From NCBI GenBank assembly GCA_913057245.1, contig CAJXNH010000022.1, forward strand, positions 1 through 60,529: a stretch of DNA of 60,529 nt, in the 5' to 3' direction. The notes beneath the pieces are model-generated. The model saw only the letters and a program-made list of their open reading frames with translations. It made no database searches and was not told the DNA's origin. The stretch is from an uncultured Phaeodactylibacter sp. Lineage in GTDB: Bacteria; Bacteroidota; Bacteroidia; Chitinophagales; Saprospiraceae. Shown one piece after another: positions 25,552-34,973 of the stretch (positions are counted from its first letter, which is position 1; each line of letters opens with the position of its first letter). The position numbers and the translations under genes are program-made.

Positions 25552-26499
25552 CTAAAACAGCCGCTTGCGTTGAAAGTACCAGGTAACCAAAAGGCTAAGC
25601 CCTATAGATACCGCAACGATGATCGGCAAAGCATAAGGTTTCCCCTCTAAAGGCAGGGGGATGTTCATCCCGTAAAAGGAAGCAACCAGCGTAGGCACCA
25701 TCAGGATAATGGTAATCAGCGTGAGCCGCCGGATGGTGATATTGAGGTTGTTGGAGATAATCGATCCATAGGCATCCATTGTCCCATTCAGGATATTGGT
25801 GTAGATGTTTGCCATTTCAAGCGCCTGACTGTTGTCGATGATGATATCTTCAAAGAGGTCTGATTTGTCCTCGTCATCCCGGATTTTAAGAAAGTCCGTA
25901 CGCTTCATCTTCATTTTCAGCAGTTCATTGGCGCTGAGGGAGTTCACGAAGTAGACCAGGCTCTTTTCGATGCTGAGGAGCTGTTTGAGTTCTTTGTTAC
26001 GGCTGGAGTCATACAGCTCCTTCTCAATCAGGTTCCGTTTAAGGTTAAGTTTTTTCAGGCAGGTCAGAAAGCGGTAGACATTCTGCTCCATGATCTGAAG
26101 CACAAACGCACTTTCATCATTGGGGTTGAAGCCGCGTACCTTACCGTCCAGGAACAACTGCAGGACCGGATTTTCGTAGGCCGTAATGGTGATAAACTGA
26201 TCCGGCGTCAGAATGATTCCGATCGGCACGGTTATATAAATGGCGTCGTTCTCTTCCTCTATCTCATTCAGAATAGGGGTGTTCACCACAATGAGGCGGA
26301 TATCATCCTCCCGTTCATAGCGTGATCGTTCGTCAATATCAAGGGAGTCAGTCAGGAAGTCGAGTGGGATATCAAATTGCTGAGAAAGCTCTTCCAGTTC
26401 CTCATGACTGAATGGCGGGGAGATGTTTACCCAGCAGCCATACTGCGGCTCTTCAAGCTCCCGTAGCGTTCTGTCCTCTTTGGTATAGTACCGGATCAT
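25552..26499 (-). CDS. corA: CorA-family magnesium/divalent cation transporter
   Basis: A 315-residue CorA-type channel. The N-terminal cytoplasmic alpha/beta domain (residues 1-200) is acidic. Long helices lead into the pore helix. The C-terminus has two membrane segments with the signature YGMN (SFYGMNIPLP) at the end of the first, and a basic tail (YFQRKRLF) in the cytoplasm. The length is typical. It works as a homopentamer bringing in Mg2+ (or Co2+/Ni2+). It has its own -7 box 40 bases upstream and stands alone, downstream of the permease gene in the opposite order of transcription flow. Identification is firm; metal preference is by family. Confidence 0.95.
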   Translation of the reverse strand: MIRYYTKEDRTLRELEEPQYGCWVNISPPFSHEELEELSQQFDIPLDFLTDSLDIDERSRYEREDDIRLIVVNTPILNEIEEENDAIYITVPIGIILTPDQFITITAYENPVLQLFLDGKVRGFNPNDESAFVLQIMEQNVYRFLTCLKKLNLKRNLIEKELYDSSRNKELKQLLSIEKSLVYFVNSLSANELLKMKMKRTDFLKIRDDEDKSDLFEDIIIDNSQALEMANIYTNILNGTMDAYGSIISNNLNITIRRLTLITIILMVPTLVASFYGMNIPLPLEGKPYALPIIVAVSIGLSLLVTWYFQRKRLF

Positions 26500-26538
26500 G
26501 GCTGCTCTTGGTCAATTTGAGGAATCGGACTTCGCTTG

Positions 26539-26546
26539 CAAACATA
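26539..26546 (-). promoter_or_regulatory. -7 promoter box for corA
   Basis: The minus strand reads TATGTTTG followed by CA. It ends 39 bases before the corA ATG and lies in the 57-base gap after the permease stop. Confidence 0.5.
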
Positions 26547-26556
26547 CAATTTCTCA

Positions 26557-27864
26557 TCACTTAAACCTAATAGCTTTGACCGGGCTTATACTGCTGACCA
26601 GGTAGGAAGGCAGTAACAGAAAGACCAGCGTAATGATAAGGGTACCCAGATTGATCATCAAAATAGGTAAAGCCTGTAGCGCAATCGGAGCCGTACTCAG
26701 ATAATAGTTCTCTTCTGAAAGCCGGATGAGCTCAAACTGATCCTGCAGCACGCACAGCCCAATGCCGAAGAGGTTACCCCAAAATAGCCCCACTACTATG
26801 ATGTAGGCCGCGTAATACAGGAAAACCTTGCGAATGCCCCAGTTGGAAGTTCCCAGCGCTTTCAGGGTCCCAATCATATTGGTGCGCTCCAGAATCAGGA
26901 TCATAAGCGCAGTGACCATATTGATGATCGCTACAATTACCATCAGCGACAAGATGACGACCTCGTTGATGTCCTGCAGGTCCAGCCAGTCGAATATCTC
27001 CGGTAGTTTCCGGCGGATGCTTTCGGCGTATAGATCAGGAGGCAGCTCCTCGTAGTAAATGTAATCCGTAAAAGCTTCCAAGTCGTCAATATCATCAATA
27101 AAGACTTCAAAGCCACTAACCTGATCTTCTGTCCAGCCCAGCAGGCGCTGTATTTGCCTTATGTCCACCAGAGCAAACTTCTGATCGTACTCTTCCAGCC
27201 CGGTCCGGTAAACCCCGCTCACATAAAAACGGCGCTGCAACTGCTCGCCCTTCTCCACAAAGTGTACAATAAAGGTGTCTCCGGTATCCACCTGCAGGCG
27301 TTTGGCCGTTTGGGCAGAAATCAGGATATCCCGCGACATCTCATCTTCCGGCAGCGACAACCGTTTTCCCCGCTTGATATACTGGTCCATGAAAGCCCAG
27401 TCAAAGTCCTCCCCCACTCCTTTAAGGATAATGCCTTCAATATCCTGATCTTCTCCCTTGCCTGCCTCGATGATCCCTGGCTTGATGGCAAATACCTGAA
27501 TGTGCCGGATGCCTCCCTTGGTGGTGTACGTCCGTTCCACCCGCTTGCCCATAAAGGGTTCCTGCATGCGGTAGGAAACGCCTTTGATTGTATCCAGGTG
27601 GGGATAAAAACCCTGGTCTTTTTGGATGGGAAAGGCTTCGAGCATGGACTGATTGATGTCCGTATCCGTGATATGGATATGCCCCCAGAAACCGAAAATT
27701 TTAGCCCGAATTTCCTGCTTAAACCCGGCAATCAGCGCATTGGAGCAAATCATGACCGTTACGCTCAGCGCGATAGCCACTACCGCGATCCTTATGATCA
27801 GCCGCGAAAAGGATGCCTGGCCGGAGCCAGCAACCCGCTTAGCTATGAAATACGGGAAATTCAT
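26557..27864 (-). CDS. LolC/FtsX-like ABC transporter permease
   Basis: A 435-residue permease of the LolC/LolE-MacB superfamily. The start MNFPYFIAKRVAGSGQASFSR is the usual amphipathic lead-in. It is followed by a first membrane helix (IAVVAIALSVTVMICSNAL), a large periplasmic domain (about 55-270) and three C-terminal helices (VVILSLMVIVAIINMVTAL, VFLYYAAYIIVVGLFWGNL, LPILMINLGTLIITLVFLL). It ends in the conserved cytoplasmic SISPVKAIRFK. LolC-type proteins extract lipoproteins from the inner membrane with an ATPase (LolD); none is encoded nearby. A -7 box ends only seven bases before the ATG, so the mRNA is probably leaderless or nearly so. Confidence 0.9.
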   Translation of the reverse strand: MNFPYFIAKRVAGSGQASFSRLIIRIAVVAIALSVTVMICSNALIAGFKQEIRAKIFGFWGHIHITDTDINQSMLEAFPIQKDQGFYPHLDTIKGVSYRMQEPFMGKRVERTYTTKGGIRHIQVFAIKPGIIEAGKGEDQDIEGIILKGVGEDFDWAFMDQYIKRGKRLSLPEDEMSRDILISAQTAKRLQVDTGDTFIVHFVEKGEQLQRRFYVSGVYRTGLEEYDQKFALVDIRQIQRLLGWTEDQVSGFEVFIDDIDDLEAFTDYIYYEELPPDLYAESIRRKLPEIFDWLDLQDINEVVILSLMVIVAIINMVTALMILILERTNMIGTLKALGTSNWGIRKVFLYYAAYIIVVGLFWGNLFGIGLCVLQDQFELIRLSEENYYLSTAPIALQALPILMINLGTLIITLVFLLLPSYLVSSISPVKAIRFK

Positions 27865-27871
27865 ATGCGGC

Positions 27872-27879
27872 CAAAGATA
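27872..27879 (-). promoter_or_regulatory. -7 promoter box almost abutting the permease start
   Basis: The minus strand reads TATCTTTG. Seven bases separate it from the ATG at 27864, so transcription would begin at or just before the start codon. Confidence 0.5.
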
Positions 27880-27967
27880 ACGGATTCTTTAACAAATACG
27901 GTACGAAATACAGTTGTCTCAGCAGCAGGGCAGGGATAGACACTTAGGCCCCCATGATCCTGACCGA

Positions 27968-30088
27968 TTAACGATAAGTCTGCAATCGTTCCTCGTCTTC
28001 AGCTGTAGCAGGCTCCAGGGTAACAGCTGTTCCTCCTCCGGGTGCCAGGTTCAGCTTCAGAGTCGTGCTCTGGTCCACCAGGAAGGATTCAATGAGGAAA
28101 GCAGAAGGGTTTTCGTCCCAGTGGGCCCCTTCTCCATCCCGGTAAATGGTCGCTTTAAAGTTGGAGCCTGCTGGCAAAAAGTCCAATGAGGCTTCAAGGG
28201 AACGCTCCTGCTCATCGGTGATGCTGCCCAGGAACCAGCGGTCGGTGCCGCGCTCCTGACGGGCGATGGTCACGTAATCGCCTACTTCGCCATTAAGTAC
28301 CTTACTCTGCTCCCAATCGACACCAACCTCCCGTATAAACTCGAAGGCAGGATGGTCTTCATAGTGCTCCGGTAGGTCTGCCGCCATCTGCACCGGACTG
28401 TAGATGACCACATAGAGGGCCAGCTGATGAGCCAGGGTGGTATTGATCTGGCTTTCTTCCTTGTAAGGTGCCAGCTTCATATTGAAAATGCCCGGTGTGA
28501 AATCGATTGGGCCGGCCAGCATGCGGGTAAAGGCCACTGTGGGCAGATGGTCAGGCGGGTTGCCGCCTTCCACCGACCATGCATTGAATTCCTGCCCGCG
28601 CAAGCCTTCCCGGGAAATCGCATTCGGGAAAGTACGCCGTATACCTGTAGCTTTGATCGGCTCATGGGCATTGACAGCCACTTCATACTCCGCTGCCGTT
28701 TCCAGCACCTTCCGGTAATGGTTGACCATCCATTGGCCGTGGTGGTATTCGCCGGCCGGGATGATTTTACCCACGTAGCCGGTTTTTACGCTATGAATGC
28801 CCAGGCGTTGCATAAGCGCGTAAGCAGTATCGAGCTGCTGCTCGTAGGTACGCGGGGCAGCTGAGGTTTCATGGTGCATAAATATTTCCACGCCTTTCTC
28901 ATTAGCGTAGCGGACCACCTCCTCCAGGTCATAGTCTTCGTAAGGCGTCACAAAGTCGAATACACCCTCCCGGTCTTCAAAGCCGATCCAGTGTTCCCAA
29001 CCGGTATTCCAGCCTTCCACCAGGACGGCTCCGATATTGTTTTCAGCAGCAAAATCAATGTACCGCTTAGCATTTTCGGTCGTTGCACCGTGCTTGCCAC
29101 TGGCCATGTCCCAGGAGGACTTGCCGAGGTGCATTTCCCACCAGATTCCCACGTACTTGGTGGGCTTAAACCACTCCACATCTCCCAGTTGATTGGGCTC
29201 ATTGAGGTTCACAATCAGGTTAGATTCGATCAGCCCGGCAGCATCGGGGCTGACCTGTACGGTGCGCCAGGGGGTATGGAAAGGCAGTTTCCGTTTTACT
29301 TTATAGGGCGTGCGCTCAGAACCGACCAAATTACTGGTGAGCTTATAACCGTCGTTGTCCACTATAAGCGTCATGCCTGCGTAGTCCGTCAGGGCCGCTT
29401 CGTGGAAGCTGAGGTGCAAGCCGGAAGCTGTCCGCATCGTCACCGGAGTATTCACCGCATTGACAGGTATGTTGGTTTGCGCCAGATTGGGATGGTCCCG
29501 TTTGCTCAGCGCATCAATACCGGATACAGAAGTCTCATTGTACAAATGTTCGTAAATATCCCAGTCACCGGGAATCCACCAGGTCGTATGGTTGCCGGTG
29601 AGTTGAAACTCCGTACGCTCCTCTGCAATTTCCAGTGTTTCCAGCCCCTCCTGTTCCGGAAACTCATAACGGAAACCGAAGCCGTCATCGTAAATCCTGA
29701 AGATGAGGTTCATCTTACGGTTAGGCGGCGGTATCTCCCGAATTCCGACAGTAAGTTCGTTGTATTGGTTGGAGACTTCCCGCTGCTCGCCCCAGGGCAT
29801 TTCCCAAACGTCATTCAGCGCCCGGGTGGAATAATCTGTCATTTCAAAGCCGGTGCGCAGGCTTGGTGCATCTACCAGTTCAAACCCCAACGCTGAGGTG
29901 TCCAGGATAGGGGCGTCCTTATACCGGGCCCAGTAGACCGGCTCCCCTTCTTCAGTGAGCGTAAACTGTAGTTGCAGGTCGCCACTTGGAGAAGAGATTT
30001 CCAGAATCTTGTCCATTTCTTTGTCTTTTGAACAGCCGGTCAGCAACAGGGCTACAGCTAACATGGGAAGGCACCAATTGTATCTCAT
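27968..30088 (-). CDS. Glycoside hydrolase family 97 lipoprotein (inverting alpha-glucosidase type)
   Basis: A 706-residue GH97 enzyme with lipobox signal (LLLTGCSK), so periplasmic or outer-membrane anchored. The N-terminal beta-sandwich covers about 30-300, the TIM barrel about 300-580 and a C-terminal beta domain the rest. Three acidic residues match the family's inverting branch: Glu in MHHETSAA, Glu in VNAHEPIKATG and Glu in GLRGQEFNAW. They are spaced 69 and 24 residues apart, the same spacing as Glu439/Glu508/Glu532 of Bacteroides SusB. This suggests an inverting alpha-glucosidase acting on starch- or dextran-like glucans rather than the retaining alpha-galactosidase branch. No SusC/SusD pair is nearby. 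It is 35 bases downstream of the sirtuin gene. Confidence 0.93.
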   Translation of the reverse strand: MRYNWCLPMLAVALLLTGCSKDKEMDKILEISSPSGDLQLQFTLTEEGEPVYWARYKDAPILDTSALGFELVDAPSLRTGFEMTDYSTRALNDVWEMPWGEQREVSNQYNELTVGIREIPPPNRKMNLIFRIYDDGFGFRYEFPEQEGLETLEIAEERTEFQLTGNHTTWWIPGDWDIYEHLYNETSVSGIDALSKRDHPNLAQTNIPVNAVNTPVTMRTASGLHLSFHEAALTDYAGMTLIVDNDGYKLTSNLVGSERTPYKVKRKLPFHTPWRTVQVSPDAAGLIESNLIVNLNEPNQLGDVEWFKPTKYVGIWWEMHLGKSSWDMASGKHGATTENAKRYIDFAAENNIGAVLVEGWNTGWEHWIGFEDREGVFDFVTPYEDYDLEEVVRYANEKGVEIFMHHETSAAPRTYEQQLDTAYALMQRLGIHSVKTGYVGKIIPAGEYHHGQWMVNHYRKVLETAAEYEVAVNAHEPIKATGIRRTFPNAISREGLRGQEFNAWSVEGGNPPDHLPTVAFTRMLAGPIDFTPGIFNMKLAPYKEESQINTTLAHQLALYVVIYSPVQMAADLPEHYEDHPAFEFIREVGVDWEQSKVLNGEVGDYVTIARQERGTDRWFLGSITDEQERSLEASLDFLPAGSNFKATIYRDGEGAHWDENPSAFLIESFLVDQSTTLKLNLAPGGGTAVTLEPATAEDEERLQTYR

Positions 30089-30123
30089 ACGTTTAGTTGG
30101 ATTTCATTGTCAAAAGCCATTGC

Positions 30124-30816
30124 TTACACCCGCATCAAATCTTCCACCACAGCAGGAACGCCCTGCGTGGCGGGCGCATCGATCACCTTCAGGTCGGCAA
30201 TCAGGCTCAGCTCGTAATTGATGGAAGGATTGGGGTCGACATAGTAGATTTTCCGGGCTTTTTGAGCGAAACCGACCAGTCCGGCAGCGGGATAGACTTT
30301 CATGGAGCTCCCAATGATCATTATGACATCCGCATCGAGCACCTCAATTGCAGCGGCTTCCAGCATAGGCACCTCCTCCCCAAACCAGACGATATGCGGC
30401 CTGAGCTGATGCCCATTCTCACAAGTATCGCCAATATTCAGGTCTTCTTTCCACTCGTAAACCAGTTCCGGGTGCCGGGTACTGCGCACCTTGAAAAGTT
30501 CGCCGTGCAAATGGAGCACCTTGCTGCTACCGCCACGCTCGTGCAGATCGTCTACATTCTGAGTCACAACGGTGGTATTGAAGACACCTTCCAAAGCCGA
30601 GAGGGCTTCGTGACCGGAGTTCGGCTCCACCTCATGCAGTTGCCGCCTACGCTGATTGTAGAAATCGAGTACCAGCTCCGGATTGTTGCGCCAGCCCTGA
30701 GGAGAAGCGACTTCCATGACATCATGCCCCTCCCAGAGCCCATCATCGTCCCGGAAAGTTTTTATACCACTTTCGGCGCTCATGCCGGCGCCGGTCAATA
30801 TTACTAGTTTGTCCAT
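30124..30816 (-). CDS. NAD-dependent protein deacylase, SIRT5/CobB-like sirtuin
   Basis: A 230-residue sirtuin that removes acyl groups from lysines using NAD+. The start at 30816 (MDKLVILTGAGMSAESG) is preferred to a longer frame reaching 30948, which would overlap the neighbouring gene. Motifs are GAGMSAESGIKTFRDDDGLW, VVTQNVDDLHERGG, the catalytic His in VLHLHGELF, and LRPHIVWFGEEVP. FYNQRR supplies the Tyr-x-x-Arg pair that reads negatively charged acyl groups in SIRT5 and CobB, so desuccinylase/demalonylase activity is likely. In the zinc-module region only one Cys (GDTCENGH) is visible, so the structural zinc site appears to be absent. It is downstream of the DUF5723-like gene (59 bases). 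Confidence 0.93.
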   Translation of the reverse strand: MDKLVILTGAGMSAESGIKTFRDDDGLWEGHDVMEVASPQGWRNNPELVLDFYNQRRRQLHEVEPNSGHEALSALEGVFNTTVVTQNVDDLHERGGSSKVLHLHGELFKVRSTRHPELVYEWKEDLNIGDTCENGHQLRPHIVWFGEEVPMLEAAAIEVLDADVIMIIGSSMKVYPAAGLVGFAQKARKIYYVDPNPSINYELSLIADLKVIDAPATQGVPAVVEDLMRV

Positions 30817-30875
30817 TTTGTTTGCGCTAAAGATTAATCTTGTTAAAGATACACAATCAGCGCAGACTGTAAAAA

Positions 30876-33365
30876 CTAATCCCGCAACTTGAGCAGCGCA
30901 GCTTTCACATAACCATCCCAACCGCCCATAGAGACCTTCCACCACCATTCGTTGGTTTTCTCCAGCAATTTCAACTCCGTATCTACCGGCATACGGGAAA
31001 TGACTCCCGAACTGGAATTGGGGGCTTCCCGCAGACTCGTCCGCTGTGTCAGCAGGTAAGTGGCGTAAGGTGGGTCGTAGGCGATGGGGTACCCGCTCTC
31101 TGCTTCATCAGATGCTGTCTCAGCTGTTTCAGGTCCACTATCAACGGCAGGCTCCGGTTCATTCGCTGGCATTTCGGGCTCAGGCGCTGTTTCCGTTAGC
31201 GGTGCCTGTTCGGGCATCGGTTTGGGTGCCGGTGTTTCCATCTCTTCAGGGACAAGGGTTTCGGGCGCTGATTCACTGAGTTCAGGTTTGGGAGCAGGCG
31301 CCTCTGTTTCCACTTCAGGCATAGCCTGAGCAGGCATTTCGGGGCGCTCAGGAGTTACCAGCGCTTCTGAGCCTGGCACATCATTTATCGCTTCTTCTTC
31401 GGCGGCAATCAGGAAAACAACCTGGTTTAGGGAAGACTTCCGCTCCGGCTGAAAGTCGACAATCAGGCTGTCGTAGCCGACAGATTTCACTACGGCCTGG
31501 TACGGTGCCCGCTCGGCAGAAAGCTGCATATTCACCCGTCCACCAAAGGCTTCTTCCGTTTGAATGAGTTTGTAGTAGCCGCCTTGTTCTATCCGGTAAA
31601 CATCTACGCTTGCCGCTTCGACCAGCCTCAGGTCCTGATTGTCCCGCAGTTCAAGCCTAAAGGGAAAGAGTTTTAGCCCGTCTGCGTTAGCGGGATGATT
31701 CTCCGGGTAACTGTTTTCTTCATCAGGAGAAGTGAGCAAGGGTGCCTGTGCGGATGGCTCAGGGTTATCGGTGGTTATAATTTCGGTTGTAGCAGGCTCA
31801 GGGGCTGTGGCTGTGACCGCCTCCGGAGTAGCTTCATTGCTATCAATAGCAGCCTCCTCTTCCGGCATCTCGTCGACTATTGCCCCAGCGGGCGGTTCAG
31901 GTTCAGCGGCTACGGGTCCTTCAGCCGGCAGAGCAGCGGCTGGTACATTGACAGGATCAGGCATTTCTGAATCCAAACCACGGGCAGCAGCCAGTTTTAA
32001 ATCTGATTTTTTGCGGCCGAACGTCAGGTTAAGCCCTGCCCGGAAGTTTGCCCCGTCGAGGCGCTCTTCATTAGTCACAGAAGAGAGGTTGTCAGCAATA
32101 GCATAAACCTGAAGCGGTCCCAGTTTAAGGGCGGCATTGGCCCCAAGACTGTTAAATGTACCGTTTTGCAGGGTGTAAACGCCGCCTACGCTGAGTATAC
32201 GCCCTAAGGAAAAGCGGGTACTCAGAGAGAGTGCCGTAAAGGTGCCGCCGGTAAAAAACTCGTTGTACAATAGCCCACCGACATCCCAAAAGGGAAAAAG
32301 CTGATAATTCGCGCCCAGGTAAGTGCGGGGCGCAAGCGCCTGTGTATAAGCGACGTTTGAGATGGCTTCAAAGGTGCCTACCGTATCAATACCAGGCACC
32401 ACTTCAAAGTCTTCTCCATCGTCCAGGTTAGCCGCATCCACGCCTTCAAAGTTGACGGTACCCGTCAGGTTGACTTGCTGTGTAGCATTTTCCCACCGGA
32501 TACTGCCCAGGTTGAGCAAGGATGCAGACAGGGTCAGCCGGTCGCCCATGAGATACTCAGCGCCCAGGTCGAATGACCAGCCAGTGTTCCCATTGGTAAA
32601 TCGCCGCAGCCCGGCACCGCCTTCCGGCTCAACGCCATCCGTATCCAGCGCATCACCAAAGTTTTCAAATCCTTCTATGGTCTGATCGAGCAGATTGAAT
32701 TGCCCGGCACCATAGTAAAAGGCTTCATAGTCCAACTCTGCTGTAGTTTGGTAAATATCGCTGCTCTGCGTAAGGGTCAGACCGCTTCGATTGGTCACAA
32801 AACTTCCAGCACCCATCAAACGGTTGATACGCAGGCCTATAGCCAAGCGGGGGTTAACTTCATAATTTAGCCCCAATCCGATTTTCTGATACGCGATCAT
32901 ATCAACTGATGGACCGATATTGAGGGGCTGATCGAGGTATTGCTCAGTCCCTTCCCATATGGTTTGCAGCAGGGCTTCCGGAAGGGTAAACTCAGCGTCC
33001 AGCACACTACTCGTGGACAGGCTAACGAATAATTTACCAATCCTGCCACCTACACCCAATCCATCAATTATGGCGGAGTTCTTCAGGACCAAATCGCGCT
33101 CCAGCTCCCCTACGACACCATCCAGGTTCAGGTAATTGGTATTTTCTGCACTGTTGTATTCAAATAGCCGCTCCTGATTAATGCCAATCGCATTCAAACT
33201 GGTATGCACAGAAGGCAGAGATACAATGAATTCCTGGCGGGGAAAAAAACCGGGATTGAGATGGCTGGCATTCCAAACATCGCGCATTTGGTACAGCCCG
33301 TATTCCTGGGCCGGAAGTACACAACCCATCAAAAGCCATAATGCCGTGATAATTATACGATACAT
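30876..33365 (-). CDS. DUF5723-like outer-membrane protein fused to an acidic Pro/Ala linker and a C-terminal SH3 domain
   Basis: An 829-residue protein with signal peptide MYRIIITALWLLMGCVLPAQ. Residues about 20-440 fit the DUF5723-type barrel common in Saprospiria (MRDVWNASHLNPGFFPRQEF, NRLMGAGSFVTNRSGL, GAEYLMGDRLTLSASLLNLGS, FRAGLNLTFGRKKSDLK). A low-complexity linker of Glu, Pro and Ala covers about 455-555, and a small beta domain (about 560-650, FRLELRDNQDLRLVEAASV) follows. A second Pro/Glu/Ala linker leads to an SH3-like domain at the end (LLTQRTSLREAPNSSSGV to GGWDGYVKAALLKLRD). SH3b domains often bind peptidoglycan, so this may be a barrel tied to the cell wall. It overlaps no neighbour once the sirtuin start is corrected. 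Confidence 0.82.
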   Translation of the reverse strand: MYRIIITALWLLMGCVLPAQEYGLYQMRDVWNASHLNPGFFPRQEFIVSLPSVHTSLNAIGINQERLFEYNSAENTNYLNLDGVVGELERDLVLKNSAIIDGLGVGGRIGKLFVSLSTSSVLDAEFTLPEALLQTIWEGTEQYLDQPLNIGPSVDMIAYQKIGLGLNYEVNPRLAIGLRINRLMGAGSFVTNRSGLTLTQSSDIYQTTAELDYEAFYYGAGQFNLLDQTIEGFENFGDALDTDGVEPEGGAGLRRFTNGNTGWSFDLGAEYLMGDRLTLSASLLNLGSIRWENATQQVNLTGTVNFEGVDAANLDDGEDFEVVPGIDTVGTFEAISNVAYTQALAPRTYLGANYQLFPFWDVGGLLYNEFFTGGTFTALSLSTRFSLGRILSVGGVYTLQNGTFNSLGANAALKLGPLQVYAIADNLSSVTNEERLDGANFRAGLNLTFGRKKSDLKLAAARGLDSEMPDPVNVPAAALPAEGPVAAEPEPPAGAIVDEMPEEEAAIDSNEATPEAVTATAPEPATTEIITTDNPEPSAQAPLLTSPDEENSYPENHPANADGLKLFPFRLELRDNQDLRLVEAASVDVYRIEQGGYYKLIQTEEAFGGRVNMQLSAERAPYQAVVKSVGYDSLIVDFQPERKSSLNQVVFLIAAEEEAINDVPGSEALVTPERPEMPAQAMPEVETEAPAPKPELSESAPETLVPEEMETPAPKPMPEQAPLTETAPEPEMPANEPEPAVDSGPETAETASDEAESGYPIAYDPPYATYLLTQRTSLREAPNSSSGVISRMPVDTELKLLEKTNEWWWKVSMGGWDGYVKAALLKLRD

Positions 33366-33383
33366 AACGAGGGGTTTTTGAGG

Positions 33384-34895
33384 TTAAAGTCCGGCAAGGA
33401 TGCCCAACCGGATACCAAGGGTGTAAGTATTCAACATGCGGGCAGCGTCAGCGCCTGCATTGGGGCTTTCCAAAGTGGCAATGACCCGGGCATCGGTCGT
33501 CCGGCTAATGATCTGTTCCAACTGACTACCGTTGAGCTCGCTCTCCAGCGTGGATGCTTTACTTGTGGAGACAGTGCCATCGGGGCGCAGGTTGCCGCTT
33601 TCCACCAGGCGCGGACCATCCTGGAAAAGGGAGTCAAAAACCATCCCGCTGCTGTCCATAAACTGCAACTGCATGCCCAGCTCAAGCGGAAAACCATTGT
33701 CCGCCACCATTTTAAAGCCAAGGCGGTCAAAATCTTCGAGGTCGGAAAGGTCAACCTCAAAAGTATCGACAATCCGGAAGCCACTGGCGCGGGCGTACAG
33801 TGGAATTTCCACTTCGACATCAATGTCCACCTTAACGGAATCCGTGAGGTGGTTTGTAATGAGGTTGTTCTCATATGGGTTCGCCACAGCACTAAAGGCA
33901 TAGTCCAGCTGATAAGGCACGCCGGATATGGCAGATACGATGTTGGAATTAGCCGAATCCAGTCGGAGCATCGTAGGCTTTGCTTCTCCTACTTCGTTAA
34001 TGGAGGGAAAAGCAAACAGCAAACCGCTATTAAGCAGAGGGTTATCCAGCGCAACAGTGCCGTTCCGGTAAGTATGCAGGTCGAAAGTGTCTGACCGCAG
34101 CTCCAGAGGGATGCCCATAGTGTTGTAAAACGTCAGGCTGATAACGGGCTCCAGAAACTCCAGCTCGCCGGCTTCCCAGTTATCCAGAAAGGCAAACTCC
34201 AGAGAATCCCCCGGCAGTCTTACATCAAATTTTCCAAAGTACCCCTGAATATAACTATAGTCCATACCACTGATGGAGGTCAGAAAAGGCGGAAGGTCGA
34301 CCGGGGTGTTATCGATGACCCGGTTAGCGGTATAGGTGGTTTCAATGTCTTCATCGAGAATCAATTCATAGCCCGTCAAATCCAGCGTACCCACAGTTTC
34401 CGAAGCACCGTTCATATCGGCGGGAGGAAGCGTAGCTGCCACTGACAGGCTGCTGCCCTCCAGCCGCAGATTTGAGAAAGTGAGGGTAAAGGCAACCGAA
34501 TCCGGAAAAGGGTTAAGCACAGTATAGGCGAACTGCCCGGCTTTCAACCGGATGATTTCATACCGGTAATTGCCCGGTGTCTGGTATTCTACCGTTTGTT
34601 CTTTCTCTGCAATGGGTATAGGAATGGTGGGCAGCGGGTCTAATTCAAACTCCGGCCTCCCTTCGATACGGTCCTGATAGACGATAGTGAGCCGGTTGCC
34701 TAAATCAGTTTGGATCAGGCTCCCATCATCGAGGTCATCGAGCAAATCATTGATACTGAAGGAGGTATTAATAAGTGGCACACCAAAGGCAGGGTTCCAG
34801 TTGTCGGGCTCTGCCACTTCAAACCGGTCTGGAAAACAACTGGCCAGTCCAGCCATCACGAAGAGGGCGAACCAGATAGAGGGTAGATTTTTCAT
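33384..34895 (-). CDS. Large lipoprotein of unknown function
   Basis: A 503-residue lipoprotein; MKNLPSIWFALFVMAGLASC is a lipobox signal. The ATG at 34895 is used; an in-frame start at 34937 only adds residues before the signal. The body starts NWNPAFGVPLINTSFSINDLLDDL and continues with repeated beta-strand pairs and phrases such as DFDRLGFKMVADNGFPLELGMQL. This resembles Saprospiria surface lipoproteins of unknown fold, and no catalytic motif is visible. It stops 18 bases before the DUF5723-SH3 gene, so the two are probably one unit and may act together at the outer membrane. I cannot assign a family name. Confidence 0.75.
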   Translation of the reverse strand: MKNLPSIWFALFVMAGLASCFPDRFEVAEPDNWNPAFGVPLINTSFSINDLLDDLDDGSLIQTDLGNRLTIVYQDRIEGRPEFELDPLPTIPIPIAEKEQTVEYQTPGNYRYEIIRLKAGQFAYTVLNPFPDSVAFTLTFSNLRLEGSSLSVAATLPPADMNGASETVGTLDLTGYELILDEDIETTYTANRVIDNTPVDLPPFLTSISGMDYSYIQGYFGKFDVRLPGDSLEFAFLDNWEAGELEFLEPVISLTFYNTMGIPLELRSDTFDLHTYRNGTVALDNPLLNSGLLFAFPSINEVGEAKPTMLRLDSANSNIVSAISGVPYQLDYAFSAVANPYENNLITNHLTDSVKVDIDVEVEIPLYARASGFRIVDTFEVDLSDLEDFDRLGFKMVADNGFPLELGMQLQFMDSSGMVFDSLFQDGPRLVESGNLRPDGTVSTSKASTLESELNGSQLEQIISRTTDARVIATLESPNAGADAARMLNTYTLGIRLGILAGL

Positions 34896-34973
34896 AGTAT
34901 TTACTTTGCTTGGGTCGTCTAAAGGTAATGACCCCACCGCAAAGGTTTACGCATAAACCTGCCAAATGTTACA

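Noticed and set aside
30817..30948. Longer N-terminus of the sirtuin (extra 44 codons)
   Set aside because: It would overlap the 3' end of the DUF5723-SH3 gene and adds a Cys-rich stretch unlike any sirtuin; the ATG at 30816 gives the canonical start.
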